This document shows, piece after piece, positions 21,122 through 32,956 of a stretch of 64,000 nucleotides of DNA. The stretch comes from Diplocarpon mali (Eukaryota; Ascomycota; Leotiomycetes; Helotiales; Drepanopezizaceae), in the NCBI GenBank assembly GCA_024741835.1, contig JAENRP010000077.1, forward strand, positions 1 to 64,000. The letters run 5' to 3'. How positions within the stretch are numbered: position 1 is the stretch's first letter; each line of letters begins with the position of its first letter. The translations under genes were made by a program, and so were the position numbers. The notes beneath the pieces are model-generated. The model had not been told where the DNA came from, did not search any database, and worked only from the letters and a program-made list of their open reading frames with translations.

Positions 21122-24100
21122 ATGGATCGCAGGAGGAAGCGTGAGTTCACACCCAGGATAATTGCTATTCCACTAACTTTCGCGCCAGGCGAGTTGCGCG
21201 AACTGAACAGCCGTGCTTGGAATGGGGAGAAAGGTCAGTGACTGTGCGGTATATTCCAGGAGAGCCTATATTGATCCGATTCTACAGATATCTTCGCACT
21301 TAACAAATCCCTCGATTCGTCTCTAAAGAAGAACACTGCCTTTATAAAGCGACTTCGAACTGCCGTTTCAGCCGCAGCTCTGGGCACTTTCCTGCAAGAA
21401 ATTCGCACACTCAGTTTGCACAAGTACTTGTCAGAAATCGTCTCTGCATGCTACGAAGGACTATGCAAGCTCAAGTCCCCAGGTGAAATCGAGGCTGGTG
21501 TGGAAATCGTCAGCGCGCTACACCAGCGGTTCGGACCTGCCGAATTTACTAAATTCTTGGGCTGGCTGGTAGGTAAGGGGTTAGCTACACCAGAAAAGTC
21601 GCTACTGAAGACCCTAGCGGCAGAAGCAAGAGAAAAGGAAGAGAAAGAGAGAATCATAAGACAGAGAGTCCTTTTGAGAGTTGTGACGGAACTTTGGCTC
21701 GTTGGGGTTATAAGAACGTTGGATGATGTCAGCCGCCCAGACGATTCCTCGCGGGGGAAGGAGTCTCTGTCGGGAAACGCTGGGAAGAGTTCCGATGTGA
21801 AGGGAAAGCCGGGTTTGGCAAGCAAAGGCGGCGGTGCAGAGCCATTTCCACTCGAGGTCTTGAAAGATTTGCTCGGCCACGATAGAGAGCATGCGAACCT
21901 GCCGCTGCTTGTCATATTCGTCAAGGCTTTTGGTTGGGATATACTTGGAGTCAAGGAGCCTGGTTCAGAAGGTCGAAAGACTGTCGAGGCCGACGGAGCT
22001 ACGACGGAGGCAAACGTAGTTGGAGATGCTCATGACAAATCTGCTTCGGCCTCACCCCTCGGTACAGCAATCGAAGATCCGCCACTTGCATCCGCAGAGC
22101 TTCAGGAACGCTTCCGGAACATTTTGAAGAGATATTTTGAGGACGTCAAGACCCACCTCCTTCGGGACCAAAAGGCTATCAGCAAGCAAGCTCGCAAAGA
22201 TGCCGAAGCATATGTCAAGTCAGGACAAGTCTTTGAAGACCGACAAGCAAACTACGAGAAAGCTGTTAAGGCACAAGAACGATTGATCGCGAATGCGCAA
22301 GTCTTAGCTGACGCTGTTGGGGGAGAAATGCCGGATCTCAAGGAGTCAGATGACAACTCGGGCGCTGGTAATGGGGGAATTGGTCTTGTCAAGACGGGTG
22401 AATACTTGAGAGGTGAGGCAGATGGTGCTGGGATATGGGAAGATGAAGATGAGCGAAGATTTTATGAAAATCTTGTTGATTTAAAAGGAAAAGTTCCGGG
22501 AATGCTTCTTGAAGACGGAAGGAAAAAGAAAGCGGATACAGACGAACAGGTTGGCAAAAGGGTTATCCAAGCAGATGCTATTTCCGAGCCTACCAGCACC
22601 AAAGAAGACGACATGTCTACAGCTATCGCCAATAAGACAATCGGTACTCAAGTTGATGCACTCCTTGCACGCCTGCCTGATCTTACCAACAAGGATCTCA
22701 TCGACCAGGCTGCTGTTGATTTCTGTTTTCTTAATTCCAAAGCTTCACGGAACCGTCTCGTAAAGGCGGTTCAGGAAATTCCAAAAGGTCGAAGTGATCT
22801 CTTGCCTTCTTACTCCCGACTGGTAGCGACCCTCGGCAAGTACATGCCAGATATCACTAAATCCTTGGTTGATCATCTGGACCAAGAATTTCGAAGCCTT
22901 CAACGCCGCAAGGAAAAAGAATTCTTGGGCCAAGCTCGGCTGGGAAATATCCGTTACCTGGCAGAATTGACAAAGTTTGGAGTCGTTCCTGAGCACGTCA
23001 TCTTCCATTGCTTGAAAGTCAGCCTCGATGACTTCTCCAGAATGAATATTGAGATTATCTGCAATCTGCTGGAAAATTGCGGTCGATATTTGCTACGAAA
23101 TCCCGAGACCTCCCCTCGCATGACATCTTTCCTAGAGACCTTAAAGCGCAAGAAGTCAGTCCAGCATATTGGACAGCAGGAGCGAATGCTCGTTGAGAAT
23201 GCCGTATACTATGTCGATCCGCCAGTCAGAGCTGCTATTCAGCAAAAAGAGAGGACTCCGATTGACCTGTTCATCCGCAAGCTTATTTATCTGGACATGA
23301 ATACTCGTAACTACACAAAGATTCTCAGGCAGATCCGTAGACTTCACTGGGAGGAAACTGAGGTCGTCGCCATCCTAGAAAAAGTGTTCTCAAAGCCTGG
23401 CAAGGTCAAATATGGCAGCATACACCTCCTTGCGATTATGTTAATATCTTTATACCGGTACCATCAACAATTCGTCATTATGGTTATCGACAACGTCCTT
23501 GAGTCTGTTGTGCTGGGCTTAGAACAAAACGACTTCAAGTTTAATCAACGTCGAATGGCTGAACTCAGGTACCTGGGCGAGCTGTACAATTATCGCATGG
23601 TTGACCATTCTGTAATATTCGATACTCTTTATCGTATACTGACTTTTGGCCATGGTGAGTTGCGATTGGGATACTTCTTAACAGTGAAGCAAATGCTAAC
23701 ATCCGCAATAGGCGGTCCTCCCATTCCAGGAAGATCCAACCCATTTGACATGCCGGATGACTTTTTCCGAATCCGACTCGTAGCAACTGTGCTGGAATCA
23801 TGCGGCATGTTCTTCAATCGTGGCGCTGCTGGCAAGAAACTAGATTACTTTCTTTCTTTTTTCCAGGTAAGTTGGTCATACTCTGGCAGAGGCCACATCT
23901 AATCAAATCAGTATTACATCTACACAAAAGATCAGTTGCCCATGGATATCGAATTCATCGTTCAAGATGTGTTTGCGTTAACTCGGCCTCAGTGGAAGCT
24001 TGCCTCAAACATTGAAGAAGCCAGTCGAGCATTTCAGCTCGCAATAGCACAAGACCAAAAGACTTCTGGCATGGACAAGGTCCTTGAAGCCGAAGCTGAT

Positions 24101-25220
24101 GATGGCGAAAGCGATAAATCTTCGGACGATGGTCTGGGTGATATGGAAGCTGAGGGGGGTCTACCCGAAGCAGATGATGAAGGTGATTTCGAGTCGGAAG
24201 ACGAGATTGATGTAAGCATGCCAATACAAACATTGATCAAAAATAAACGAAAGAAAAACGACTAATAATTCGGAAGATCGATGCCAATGGTGATACCGTG
24301 CCATCTGCTCCAGACACTGACTCGGAGGAGGAGTCCATCGTTGTTACACGCCAAGAAGAAGAAATTGATCCGGAGGATGAGGCAGATTTTGATCGTGAAT
24401 TGGCTAAACTGATGGCTGAAAGTCTAGATTCGCGGAAGCATGAACGAAAGCCAACCTTTGACGTACCTCTGCCTATGAGACGCAAAGAGCAAACCCCGCA
24501 CCATGTGACCGCTACCAACGAGTCGTGGACCGAAGACTCGCCGAAAGACAACTCTCCCTCGGGCATCCCTACAGGCACAATGGCATTCTCTCTGCTCACG
24601 AAGCGTGGCAACCGTCAGCAGGTGAATTGGTATTGTTTCCCAGCAGATTGTAGATTACTAACAACATGACTCAGACTCGTACAGTCGCCTTGCCCTCTGA
24701 CTCTACCTTTGCTGTAGCTATGAAAACCAAACAAGCTGCCGAGCGAGAGGAACAGAAGCGAATCAAGGACCTAGTTCTAAATTATGACCTTCGTGATGGC
24801 GAAGAGCAAGATGGTGACTCTACACTGGCCCCCTTGAATCCGAATTTCAATATTCACGGAAGTAAAGCAGGTCTCGACAAAGCCGCCGGCACGAATGCCG
24901 CCAGACCTGCTGATAGGTCTGGCAACACTCGCAGTGCGCAGCGCAACCGGAAGCTGCAGCTCTCCGACGTTGACTGGTATGAATCTAAGAAAAACCTTCT
25001 TTATGTTGAAAATAAGCCCGTCAAAGATAGCAAAGAAAACGCTCAGTCATCTGGTCCTTCGATAAAGAAACCGGTTATGAACAGTACTCCTGTTGGAAAT
25101 CCCTCTGGAGAGCGTGCGATGCAAACAGCAAGAGTTTCTCGCCAAGTTGGTGGCAGACTCATCCGAAAGGCTATTCTCGAAGCGTACGCATCTGATACAA
25201 AAAAGAGAGGCACGAAGTAG
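21122..25220 (+). CDS. NMD2: Nonsense-mediated decay factor UPF2 (NMD2)
   Basis: Seven exons: 21122-21140, 21189-21233, 21288-23654, 23712-23866, 23912-24211, 24277-24621 and 24675-25220, giving 1258 residues. The 19-nt and 45-nt first exons restore the conserved N-terminal run around RELRELNSRAWNGEK. Upf2 bridges Upf1 and Upf3 on mRNAs with premature stops and activates the Upf1 helicase. Three MIF4G-type helical domains are visible, roughly at 40-270, 465-660 and 685-900; the third contains the FDMPDDFFRIRL segment typical of the family. A highly acidic stretch (about 1000-1070) follows, then FSLLTKRGNRQQTRTVALPS and a basic C-terminus that in other Upf2 proteins contacts Upf1. The intron at 23655-23711 is 57 bp with no in-frame stop, so it is easily misread as coding. 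Confidence 0.95.
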
Positions 25221-27496
25221 CGTTCTCCGGCCACGAAATTGATCAAGTCTATTTGCTCTCTATTTCCTCTTGTTCTGTTTTACTTTGAGATATATCAGTG
25301 CTGATGACAGCCCTTGTCTGCGGGGCTTACAGGTCATGATTAGGCATATTGTTTGGAGACTCTCAACGCCAACACCACCAGCACAATAACCGGTGGCTTT
25401 TATGCTTCCGGAATGGAACCCGCCAGAGCCCTACCTACTTATATCAATTCCCCAGGTCTTGAGCAAGCGAATGAGAGTCAGAGCACCCTCACGTCACACG
25501 AAGCGGACGATGATACCATCGACTGACTGGCTCCCTTCATTGCGTTGTGAAGCGCTTCTACAGGACGCCACTTTGTGAGGAGAATTACCAGGACACGCTT
25601 ATTATTGTTGATTTCTGGCAGGCGGATGCTTGATTGGTTATGACGGCCAGACTGGGCTAGGCGGTACGATGGAGCGCACAGGGAGCCGGAAAAATGATGA
25701 AGGCAATAGTGGAATTGTGGTTGATTGGAAAAGGGTTTCATTTTACTGAGACGAACGACCAGTTCCTATCAGCGGCAAATGATACTGGGAACTCGTTCAG
25801 TAGATCTCCGGTCCTGGTAAAACATGTAGTGGCAACGCATCGACGTCGATATCTGCCGCCTTGATCTACTCTGATCTGCAAAAACAGTGTTGTCCAAAAC
25901 TTGTTCCGGTGTCTATAAACAACCCCAGGTTTCGATTCAGCGATCCGTGGGCCGTGTTTGAGACTTGCTTAGCGGAGTTTGGTTGAGTACACGTGAGGCT
26001 AGGCTAGGGCGTCTTGAATGATGATTCCGAGGTATAGTACGCAAACGGTAGGGAGGGTACGGGATGCGCGGTTTGAAATTTACAGAGTAGCAGAGCCAAG
26101 CGAGGGACGGGACGGGTGGTTGTATATCTTGCGGTGCGTTGGGTATTTGTATTTCGAAGTATAGTGCGCCTACAATACCTTGGTAGGTCGGCACGTGGGT
26201 GCCACAGGAATTGTTGACTCTGTATCGTCAAAGATGATCCGCACAGGGATTCTCACATAGATCGCGGGCCGCCTGGGTTCGAGTGGAGGAAGTGGAGGGG
26301 GGAGGGGCTCGCTTATTATTTACAGTACGAACGTACCAAGGTACTACGGTGCCACGGTACCCAGGGCCTACCTCGTAGGCTTCTGACCTTTGGAGGTAGC
26401 TTGTGTAGATGCGGTCCCTATAGATGAGGCACCTAGTACTGTGCACTGTGTAGTGTGAGGTAGAGAGGCGTCGGGTCCTCCCATCTGTGTTTCCCGTCTT
26501 CTCCGCTTCCATTCCAGTTTCTTTCCCCCTGCGCTGGTTCCTCTAGTTTCTTCACTTTCGCGCTACTGAGACACCTTTGATTAGGTAAGCTGAGCTGGCA
26601 GCTACCTACCTAGGTACCTGCATAAGCACCTTACGTTCTAGGTCCTAGGGATGCCCTCCACGATCACGTACCTAGGTAGGTCACGAGAAGATGTGCTTTG
26701 ACGCGAGTTGAGATTTGCTTCCAATCTGCTTCCAATCTGCTTCAACTTGCCTTGCCTTGCCTTGCCTTCCCACCCTACCGTACCACGCTTCAACTGCCCG
26801 TTTCCAAATCTTCTTTCACTCTCCCCTATACAGTGCTGCTCCGTTTCTGTGTCCCATCTCTCTTCGTCCCAGAGACTCGAATCTAAAAGTCATATCTAAA
26901 CGCCCGTCCATGGGCCGTGGCTTACATCTCCGTGCCTTGTTCTTCTACATACCAGGCCTCGGCCTCGCAACCGTACGTGAGTTGGGCAGTCCACCGGCAC
27001 TCGTTCCATCGCGACGTCCCTTTCTAGAGGAAGACGCGAGGCTTCCCTGGCTGTTAGCAATCTCTCACTAAATATAAGTGACCTCCTGCAGCACGTACCT
27101 GCAGCTCAGAATATCACATCAGCCGCGTATCATCCTCTGCCGCGCATCTTGTGTTGAGATTGTGCTTCTCACATTCGAAGCTGTATGACTTCAAGCGTCG
27201 TCGACTCAAGCCGTGTCAACGATCGGGAGATTCTGTGAGATAACAAGGGTTTCTTCATGGACTTGATCTGTAGGTCAAAATTCACTACAGATCAGACTTC
27301 CTGATGCTCGTTCCAAGAGAACCATTATGGCACTGACGGATTTGTATGCAGCGACCCATTTCTAGACTTTCGTTTTCGGGAGCCTGCATCAACCAAGTCA
27401 CTCGACGCACGCACCTTGAGAAGTTCAGAGACTCTGCGGGTTTCTTCCCTCTGCCGCTCCCAACATCATACCCCTTCAGAAATTCTTTAGCCCGAA
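25221..27496. other. Long upstream region of the chitin synthase gene
   Basis: A 2.3-kb spacer. The nearer part is pyrimidine-rich (26740-26880, including CTTGC repeats), as in many fungal promoters just ahead of transcription starts. Two perfect TACCTAGGTA palindromes lie at 26607-26616 and 26669-26678. Several short upstream ATGs occur, one opening a 53-codon frame at 26910. No protein-coding gene is supported. Confidence 0.55.
26607..26678. promoter_or_regulatory. Pair of TACCTAGGTA palindromes
   Basis: Two perfect copies (26607-26616 and 26669-26678), 62 bp apart start to start, sit 0.8-0.9 kb upstream of the chitin synthase start. A third perfect copy is at 55405-55414. Self-complementarity and recurrence suggest a dimeric factor site, but I cannot name the factor. 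Confidence 0.35.
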
Positions 27497-30017
27497 ATGC
27501 AATACGACACTTCACCGTGGCCTGCCAAGGACGTAGGTCTCCGAACAATGAGGGCTGGTGGGCAAAACACTGATGGTTGTTAGATCGCGTATACCGCGAT
27601 CGTTGGCTCGGTCATGATCGCGGCTTTTCTTGAATGGTTTCTCTGGCTGGCGGCATTCATGTATTGCTTGATAAAAGTCTATCAAAAAGCCGAGCACTGG
27701 TCCGTCAAGGTGCTGGCGGTAGCTATCGCTATTGCCTTCTCCGCTTTGAGGTGTGCTTCGAGATACCACTCGGTCCTTGCATTTGAACTGATACCCGAAT
27801 TCCAGACTGATATTCCTTCCCATCATGGTCGTCACCCTCCCTCTACCAAACAAAATCACGCAATACTTTCCTACAGCAATGGTGTCGTTCTTCCAATGGT
27901 TCGGGTTCTGGTCCTTTGCAGCTCTACTGACCATCCCCTGGCTGTTCTGTGTCTATCAACTGGTTACTCACTCCCTCGGACGAACGAAGCGTATAAAACA
28001 GGTTTTGGATGAACACACGGCGCCGAAAGTGGTCATTGTTATGCCGTGCTACAAGGAGGATCCGGACGTACTCGTTACAGCAGTCGACTCCGTTGTAGAC
28101 TGCGACTACCCACCATCTTGCATCCACGTTTTCCTCTCATTCGATGGAGACCAAGAAGATGAGCTCTACTTGAATACCATAGAAAAGCTGGGAGTTCCGC
28201 TATCACTGGACTCATACCCGAAGAGTATCGACGTCACCTACCGGACAGCGCGCATCACTGTTTCTCGATTCCCTCATGGTGGGAAGAGGCACTGCCAGAA
28301 AGCGACCTTCAAACTCATTGACAGAGTTTACACTGAGTACCTCAAGCGCAATGACAACCTCTTCATTTTGTTCATCGACTCTGACTGCATATTGGATCGT
28401 GTCTGCCTTCAGAACTTCGTATATGATATGGAACTTAGTCCAGGAAACACACGGGACATGCTGGCAATGACAGGAGTGATCACGGCCACAACTAAAAAGC
28501 ACAGTCTTATCACTCTTCTTCAGGATATGGAGTATATTCATGGCCAGCTTTTCGAGCGAACAGTCGAATCCGGGTGTGGGGCAGTCACCTGTTTACCTGG
28601 AGCCTTGACCATGCTACGATTTTCAGCTTTCCGAAGAATGGCCAAGTACTACTTTGCAGACAAGGCTGAGCAATGCGAGGATCTCTTTGACTATGGGAAG
28701 TGCCATCTTGGCGAGGACCGGTGGTTGACGCATCTCTTCATGATTGGCGCGAAGAAGAGGTACCAGATCCAAATGTGTACCTCTGCCTTTTGCAAGACGG
28801 AAGCGGTTCAAACCTATACGTCGCTTATTAAGCAGCGACGTCGGTGGTTTCTTGGATTCATCACTAACGAGGTTTGCATGCTGACCGATATGAGGATCTG
28901 GAGAAGGTATCCGATTCTGGCAATGGTTCGATTCATGCAAAACACCATTCGGACCACTGCTCTGCTCTTCTTCATCATGCTGATCTCGATTATCAGCACG
29001 TCGAAGAAGGTCCAAGATCTTCCAGTCGGCTTCATTGCTATATCCCTGGGATTGAACTGGCTGATGATGATCTACTTCGGCGCCAAGCTGAGGCGGTTCA
29101 AGATCTGGCTTTACCCCTTGATGTTCATCATTAACCCGTTCTTCAACTGGTACTATATGGTCTACGGAATATTCACCGCTGGGCAAAGGACGTGGGGTGG
29201 TCCCAGAGCAGATGCTGGTGCAGCTGACTCTTCAACTAGCGCGCAGCAGGTAATTGAAAAGGCGGCAGCCAAGGGCGATGATCTCAACATTGTCCCGGAG
29301 ACTTTCAAACCTGCTGCCGAGGCTCAGAAGAATCAGCTTGGACGGAAGGCCTTGCCACTACAGCCTCCTGACCGCGTGGAAGGTCGCTTCACAGCTCCGG
29401 AAAGACTTCCAGGTGGATGGTACCAACAAGCAAATGATTCCCTAGTCAGCATGGGCCTCGGGGGCTTGGGAGGCCAAGGTGGCAGACCGCATCTTCACCC
29501 AAGGGACTCATTTGACAGCAACGTATCCGCTGGAACCGGAACCAACTCTGTCTACTTACCACGACGCGTAGAAAGCATCATGGGAGAAGAGGACAGGAAG
29601 AAGTATGCAATGGCTCAAGCAAATCAGAAACTCGCAGGTGGGGCATACATGATGATGGACTCTAGCCCTCCAAGTGGTCAAGTCTACGAGCTCACGGAAG
29701 TTGAGTTCAGGAAGGGGAGTTGCAGAGCATCTGTGGAGTCTTTGGGCTCGTTTCACGACGGTGCAGTCTCGCCTGAGGCATCACAATCCGAGGCCGGACA
29801 AGCACCTAGCGGAGTATTGACTCTACCTCAAGCAGCTTCTGGGGGCTATAATCGCCGGAGCGGGAAAAGCCCTTTGGCCAGAGCAAGTTTGATTAGAACG
29901 GCATCGAACAGCGGATCCGATAATGAGCCTGAGGGCCAACGGCCATTGCCGCAGACTCCAGATCAATCCCCTAACCAGTCGCCGCAGAATTCACGAAGGT
30001 CTCGGGGAGCCATTTGA
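27497..30017 (+). CDS. Chitin synthase, class VI type (no myosin motor)
   Basis: Exons 27497-27532, 27584-27750 and 27806-30017 give 804 residues. The 12-codon first exon is followed by introns of 51 and 55 bp; the joins give Lys-Asp-Ile-Ala-Tyr and Leu-Arg-Leu-Ile-Phe. The enzyme polymerises N-acetylglucosamine from UDP-GlcNAc into chitin at the plasma membrane. Membrane helices lie near residues 15-35, 45-65 and 90-115, then the GT2 catalytic domain with the DSD motif (259-261), EDRW (371-374) and QRRRW (411-415), then three or four C-terminal helices to about 550. The last 250 residues are polar and probably disordered. The short N-terminus without a myosin head or cytochrome b5-like domain points to class VI rather than V or VII; the exact class is inference. 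Confidence 0.9.
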
Positions 30018-30611
30018 AGGCCTCTCTGCCGAGCTTTCTCTTTTGTGGAATGGTTTTGCCGTCCAACTGTATATATGACAGCGGGATTTAGCTTGTTGAT
30101 AGGATGAATCTTCCTTTTGTTTATGGCAAAGCATGGCGTATCAAAAAGATTTTTTTTTTCCTTTTCCTCCGGAACGCATTCGGATTCGGCATGTTCCTTC
30201 ATGGCTAAATATAGAAGACGATAAAAGCAATAACATTCAAGTAATACTCTGTTATCAAATAGAATAAATTCAAATCTGTCTTATATTTCTGCACCTCTGT
30301 AAAAAAGTGCTGGCGATTTTCCCGAAGCATATAGAAAGAACTTGTGGCCAGAGTCTTCGTCGGAACGTGAAGCATGAATCGTATAGAAAAGGGGGTCATC
30401 AGAATCAACAAGTGGGGTTGGGTGGGGTTGATTAGGTACAACGAGCGCTTGGACCACAGAGCCTCTCTGGATTCCTGACTCTTTCATCCTCCCCTAATAC
30501 CATTTCTTATTTCAAACGCAACAACGAGGAGGTTTCGATTCGACTTTCGATGAACTATCGTGTAACGATTACTGAAAAACGATGTGAACCCGTTATTATC
30601 CGCAGCCCAGC
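30018..30611. other. Spacer between chitin synthase and the RBR ligase gene
   Basis: This 594-bp stretch separates two genes in the same direction. It must contain the terminator of the first and the promoter of the second. A TATATATGA-type element lies near 30069 and T-runs near 30150. No coding sequence is seen. Confidence 0.55.
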
Positions 30612-32642
30612 ATGATGGCATTCTCAGGGCTGCTAAAATCATCCAGCTCAAGCCCTAAATCACATCGACGCAGCCGCACCTCGCAAAACCTCTCAACGCC
30701 TGGAAACAGCTCAGACCAGAGCTCCCCAGAATCCAGTCCAGCGAAAGAACTTCCAGCCGATCGCTCTATTCGCGAGGAAACAAACATCGCTCCCGTACCA
30801 TCCGAGGATCCGGATCTGAGGGAGCTCAACCATAGCCTTGTTGCCCTTGCGGCCATCTTTCCAGATGTGCAGGTCGAGGTCTTCCGGGAGATGCTGTCGA
30901 GTTTCGATGAAGAGTCTAGACTAGCAGTCGTGACGGAGACACTTCTCAAGTACAAGATAAAATGGGTGAGAGGACGGTACAGGGTGACAGGAAAGGAAAA
31001 GTCTCAGGCGAAGCCGGATGCACTTGTTGAGGTTGGTGCAGAGGCAATTATTTCCCCAGAAGAGAGGTTCAGGAGCTCGGAGTACAAGAAGGCTGTCAAA
31101 AGCGTTGCGTATCACGAATTCAAGGCACTGTCGAAATCTACGATCAATGCCGTGTTGGCCGAGTTCAATCATTCATATACCCTGGCACGACCGACTCTTC
31201 TTGCGCTATCCTCAAAATCATGGCGCTTCTCCCTATCCTCTTTATTTCTACGTCGAAAACCCATGTCTTGGATAGAAGCTGAGCATCATCCGCTTGTCAT
31301 ATGGCAATCGTCTGGCCATGGATCAATAATCCCTACAATCAAGACCACCGGATCCCCGGAACTGGACAAGGAGCTATTTGAGTCTCTCATAAAACCGATA
31401 AATCAAAGAGTACTTGTTGACCGGGAAGACAAAGACCATGCCCTGGCGTTGGAGCTCAACAACACCGAGGCAGAAGCCAATCAGTCTTTGAATGATTGCG
31501 AATGTTGCTTCACGTCAACAACATTCGAGGATTTATCAGCATGTGACGGTGGGCACTGCATATGTTTCCGGTGTGTACGACACGCTGTCAATGAGGCCGT
31601 GTTTGGTCAAGGATGGCAGCGAAATATCGACCTCAAAGCTGGGACGTTACGCTGTGTAGCTGCCATGTCAGACGACTGCCAAGCATGCGTTCCTAGAAAT
31701 CTTATAAAGCGAGCTTTCGATGAAGAGAAGTCTGGGAAAGATGTTTTGCGGAAACTGGATGAGCGTCTTGCCGAAGAAAACCTTCTAAAAAGCCAGCTCC
31801 CGCTGATACGCTGTCCGTTGTGCAGCTATGCAGAAGTGGACGAACTATATCTGCCAGAGTCCCACCGATCTTGGAGGTTGAAACGAGTTGGGCACTCGTC
31901 ACTTTATACTTATGCAATTTTGATGTTGAGCGTTGGCATGATACCCTTCCTTTTACCGTTCTTTATGTTATCTTCCTTCTTCTTCCTCCTATTCTCCTCC
32001 CGGAGCTTCGGAGACTTCGTCAGCGCGTATTTCTACGCCTCTGTCATCCGCCTCCGTCGAAAACGACTCGGTCTCAAATTTGTGTGCCAAAACAAGGATT
32101 GCAACCGAGCATCTTGCATCTCTTGTTCGAAGGCCTGGACCGATATTCACATATGTCACGAATCCTCCCTGCTGGCGTTGCGGACCCAAGTTGAGCTCGC
32201 CATGTCCTTAGCAATAAAACGAACCTGTCCTCGCTGCAACACTTCCTTTGTCAAGTCTTCTGGCTGCAACAAACTCACGTGCGTATGTGGCTACCAAATG
32301 TGTTACATCTGTCGTAAGGACATTGGAAATGGAGAAGGCTACCGCCATTTCTGCGAGCATTTTCGTCCCAATGGTGGCAGAGGATGTACAGAGTGCGCAA
32401 AGTGTGATTTGTACAGATGTGAAGACGACGAGGTGGTGGTGAAGAAAGCAAAAGACCATGCGGAGAGGCTTTGGATGGAGAAAGAGGGGGGGAGCTTGGG
32501 GAGCGATGATAAATTTAGGAAGGTTTTGGAAGAGAAGTGGGTTAGTGGCACTGAGGGGCTTTGGTGGGGTAGAGAGTGGCATCTGAGAATGCCGAACTGT
32601 GAGGGGCTTTTTGATAGCCTGGTGGAGAGTCTAGTTGAATGA
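30612..32642 (+). CDS. RNF216-like RBR E3 ubiquitin ligase with membrane hairpin
   Basis: A single exon of 676 residues. After a Ser/Pro-rich N-terminus and a CUE-like helical segment (about 75-120, with an ALAAIFPDV-type core) comes the RBR module: RING1 from Cys296, in-between-RING starting at Cys401/Cys404 and resuming at Cys492, and RING2 at Cys539/Cys542. Cys552 in the Ser-Gly-Cys-Asn-Lys run is the expected catalytic cysteine; zinc ligands follow at 557, 559, 564 and 567. RING2 and the cysteine-rich tail (HFCEHFRPN...CTECAKC) are closest to the RNF216/TRIAD3 branch. RBR ligases pass ubiquitin from E2 through this cysteine to substrate. Unusually, about 35 very hydrophobic residues (431-465) lie inside the in-between-RING domain, enough for a membrane hairpin. 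Substrates are unknown. Confidence 0.87.
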   Translation: MMAFSGLLKSSSSSPKSHRRSRTSQNLSTPGNSSDQSSPESSPAKELPADRSIREETNIAPVPSEDPDLRELNHSLVALAAIFPDVQVEVFREMLSSFDEESRLAVVTETLLKYKIKWVRGRYRVTGKEKSQAKPDALVEVGAEAIISPEERFRSSEYKKAVKSVAYHEFKALSKSTINAVLAEFNHSYTLARPTLLALSSKSWRFSLSSLFLRRKPMSWIEAEHHPLVIWQSSGHGSIIPTIKTTGSPELDKELFESLIKPINQRVLVDREDKDHALALELNNTEAEANQSLNDCECCFTSTTFEDLSACDGGHCICFRCVRHAVNEAVFGQGWQRNIDLKAGTLRCVAAMSDDCQACVPRNLIKRAFDEEKSGKDVLRKLDERLAEENLLKSQLPLIRCPLCSYAEVDELYLPESHRSWRLKRVGHSSLYTYAILMLSVGMIPFLLPFFMLSSFFFLLFSSRSFGDFVSAYFYASVIRLRRKRLGLKFVCQNKDCNRASCISCSKAWTDIHICHESSLLALRTQVELAMSLAIKRTCPRCNTSFVKSSGCNKLTCVCGYQMCYICRKDIGNGEGYRHFCEHFRPNGGRGCTECAKCDLYRCEDDEVVVKKAKDHAERLWMEKEGGSLGSDDKFRKVLEEKWVSGTEGLWWGREWHLRMPNCEGLFDSLVESLVE

Positions 32643-32956
32643 TTTGATGTATTGATGTTAGATGGGATCGGCGGCATGCGTCTGGGGTATGGCTGCATTG
32701 GATGGTTTGGCCTGGGTACACCTAATGAAATTTTCGGAGTACGGGATTGAGTCAGCAACACTATATTTCTCGACTGCAAACTGCAATATGGGCTATAAGC
32801 CATTCAACTTTGGGTATCTTAAAGATGAGGGTTCGGCCGTGCAAGTATCCACCACTTTTCTTCCCGAACGCCACCGCTGATATGTCGCAAATGCGAATCT
32901 TGCATCCCAACTCCTTGACCTCCCCCGAATCCGCAACCGTTGACCCAATCCTCGAA
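32643..32956. other. Convergent 3' spacer, RBR ligase and SEH1
   Basis: This 314-bp spacer lies between facing stop codons and presumably holds both terminators. Open frames across it are the antisense of the two genes. Confidence 0.6.

Noticed and set aside
26910..26972. Candidate first coding exon of the chitin synthase (21 codons to a GTACGT donor)
   Set aside because: It would need a 611-bp intron, ten times the local norm. The 12-codon exon at 27497-27532 with a 51-bp intron and CTGAT branch point is far better.
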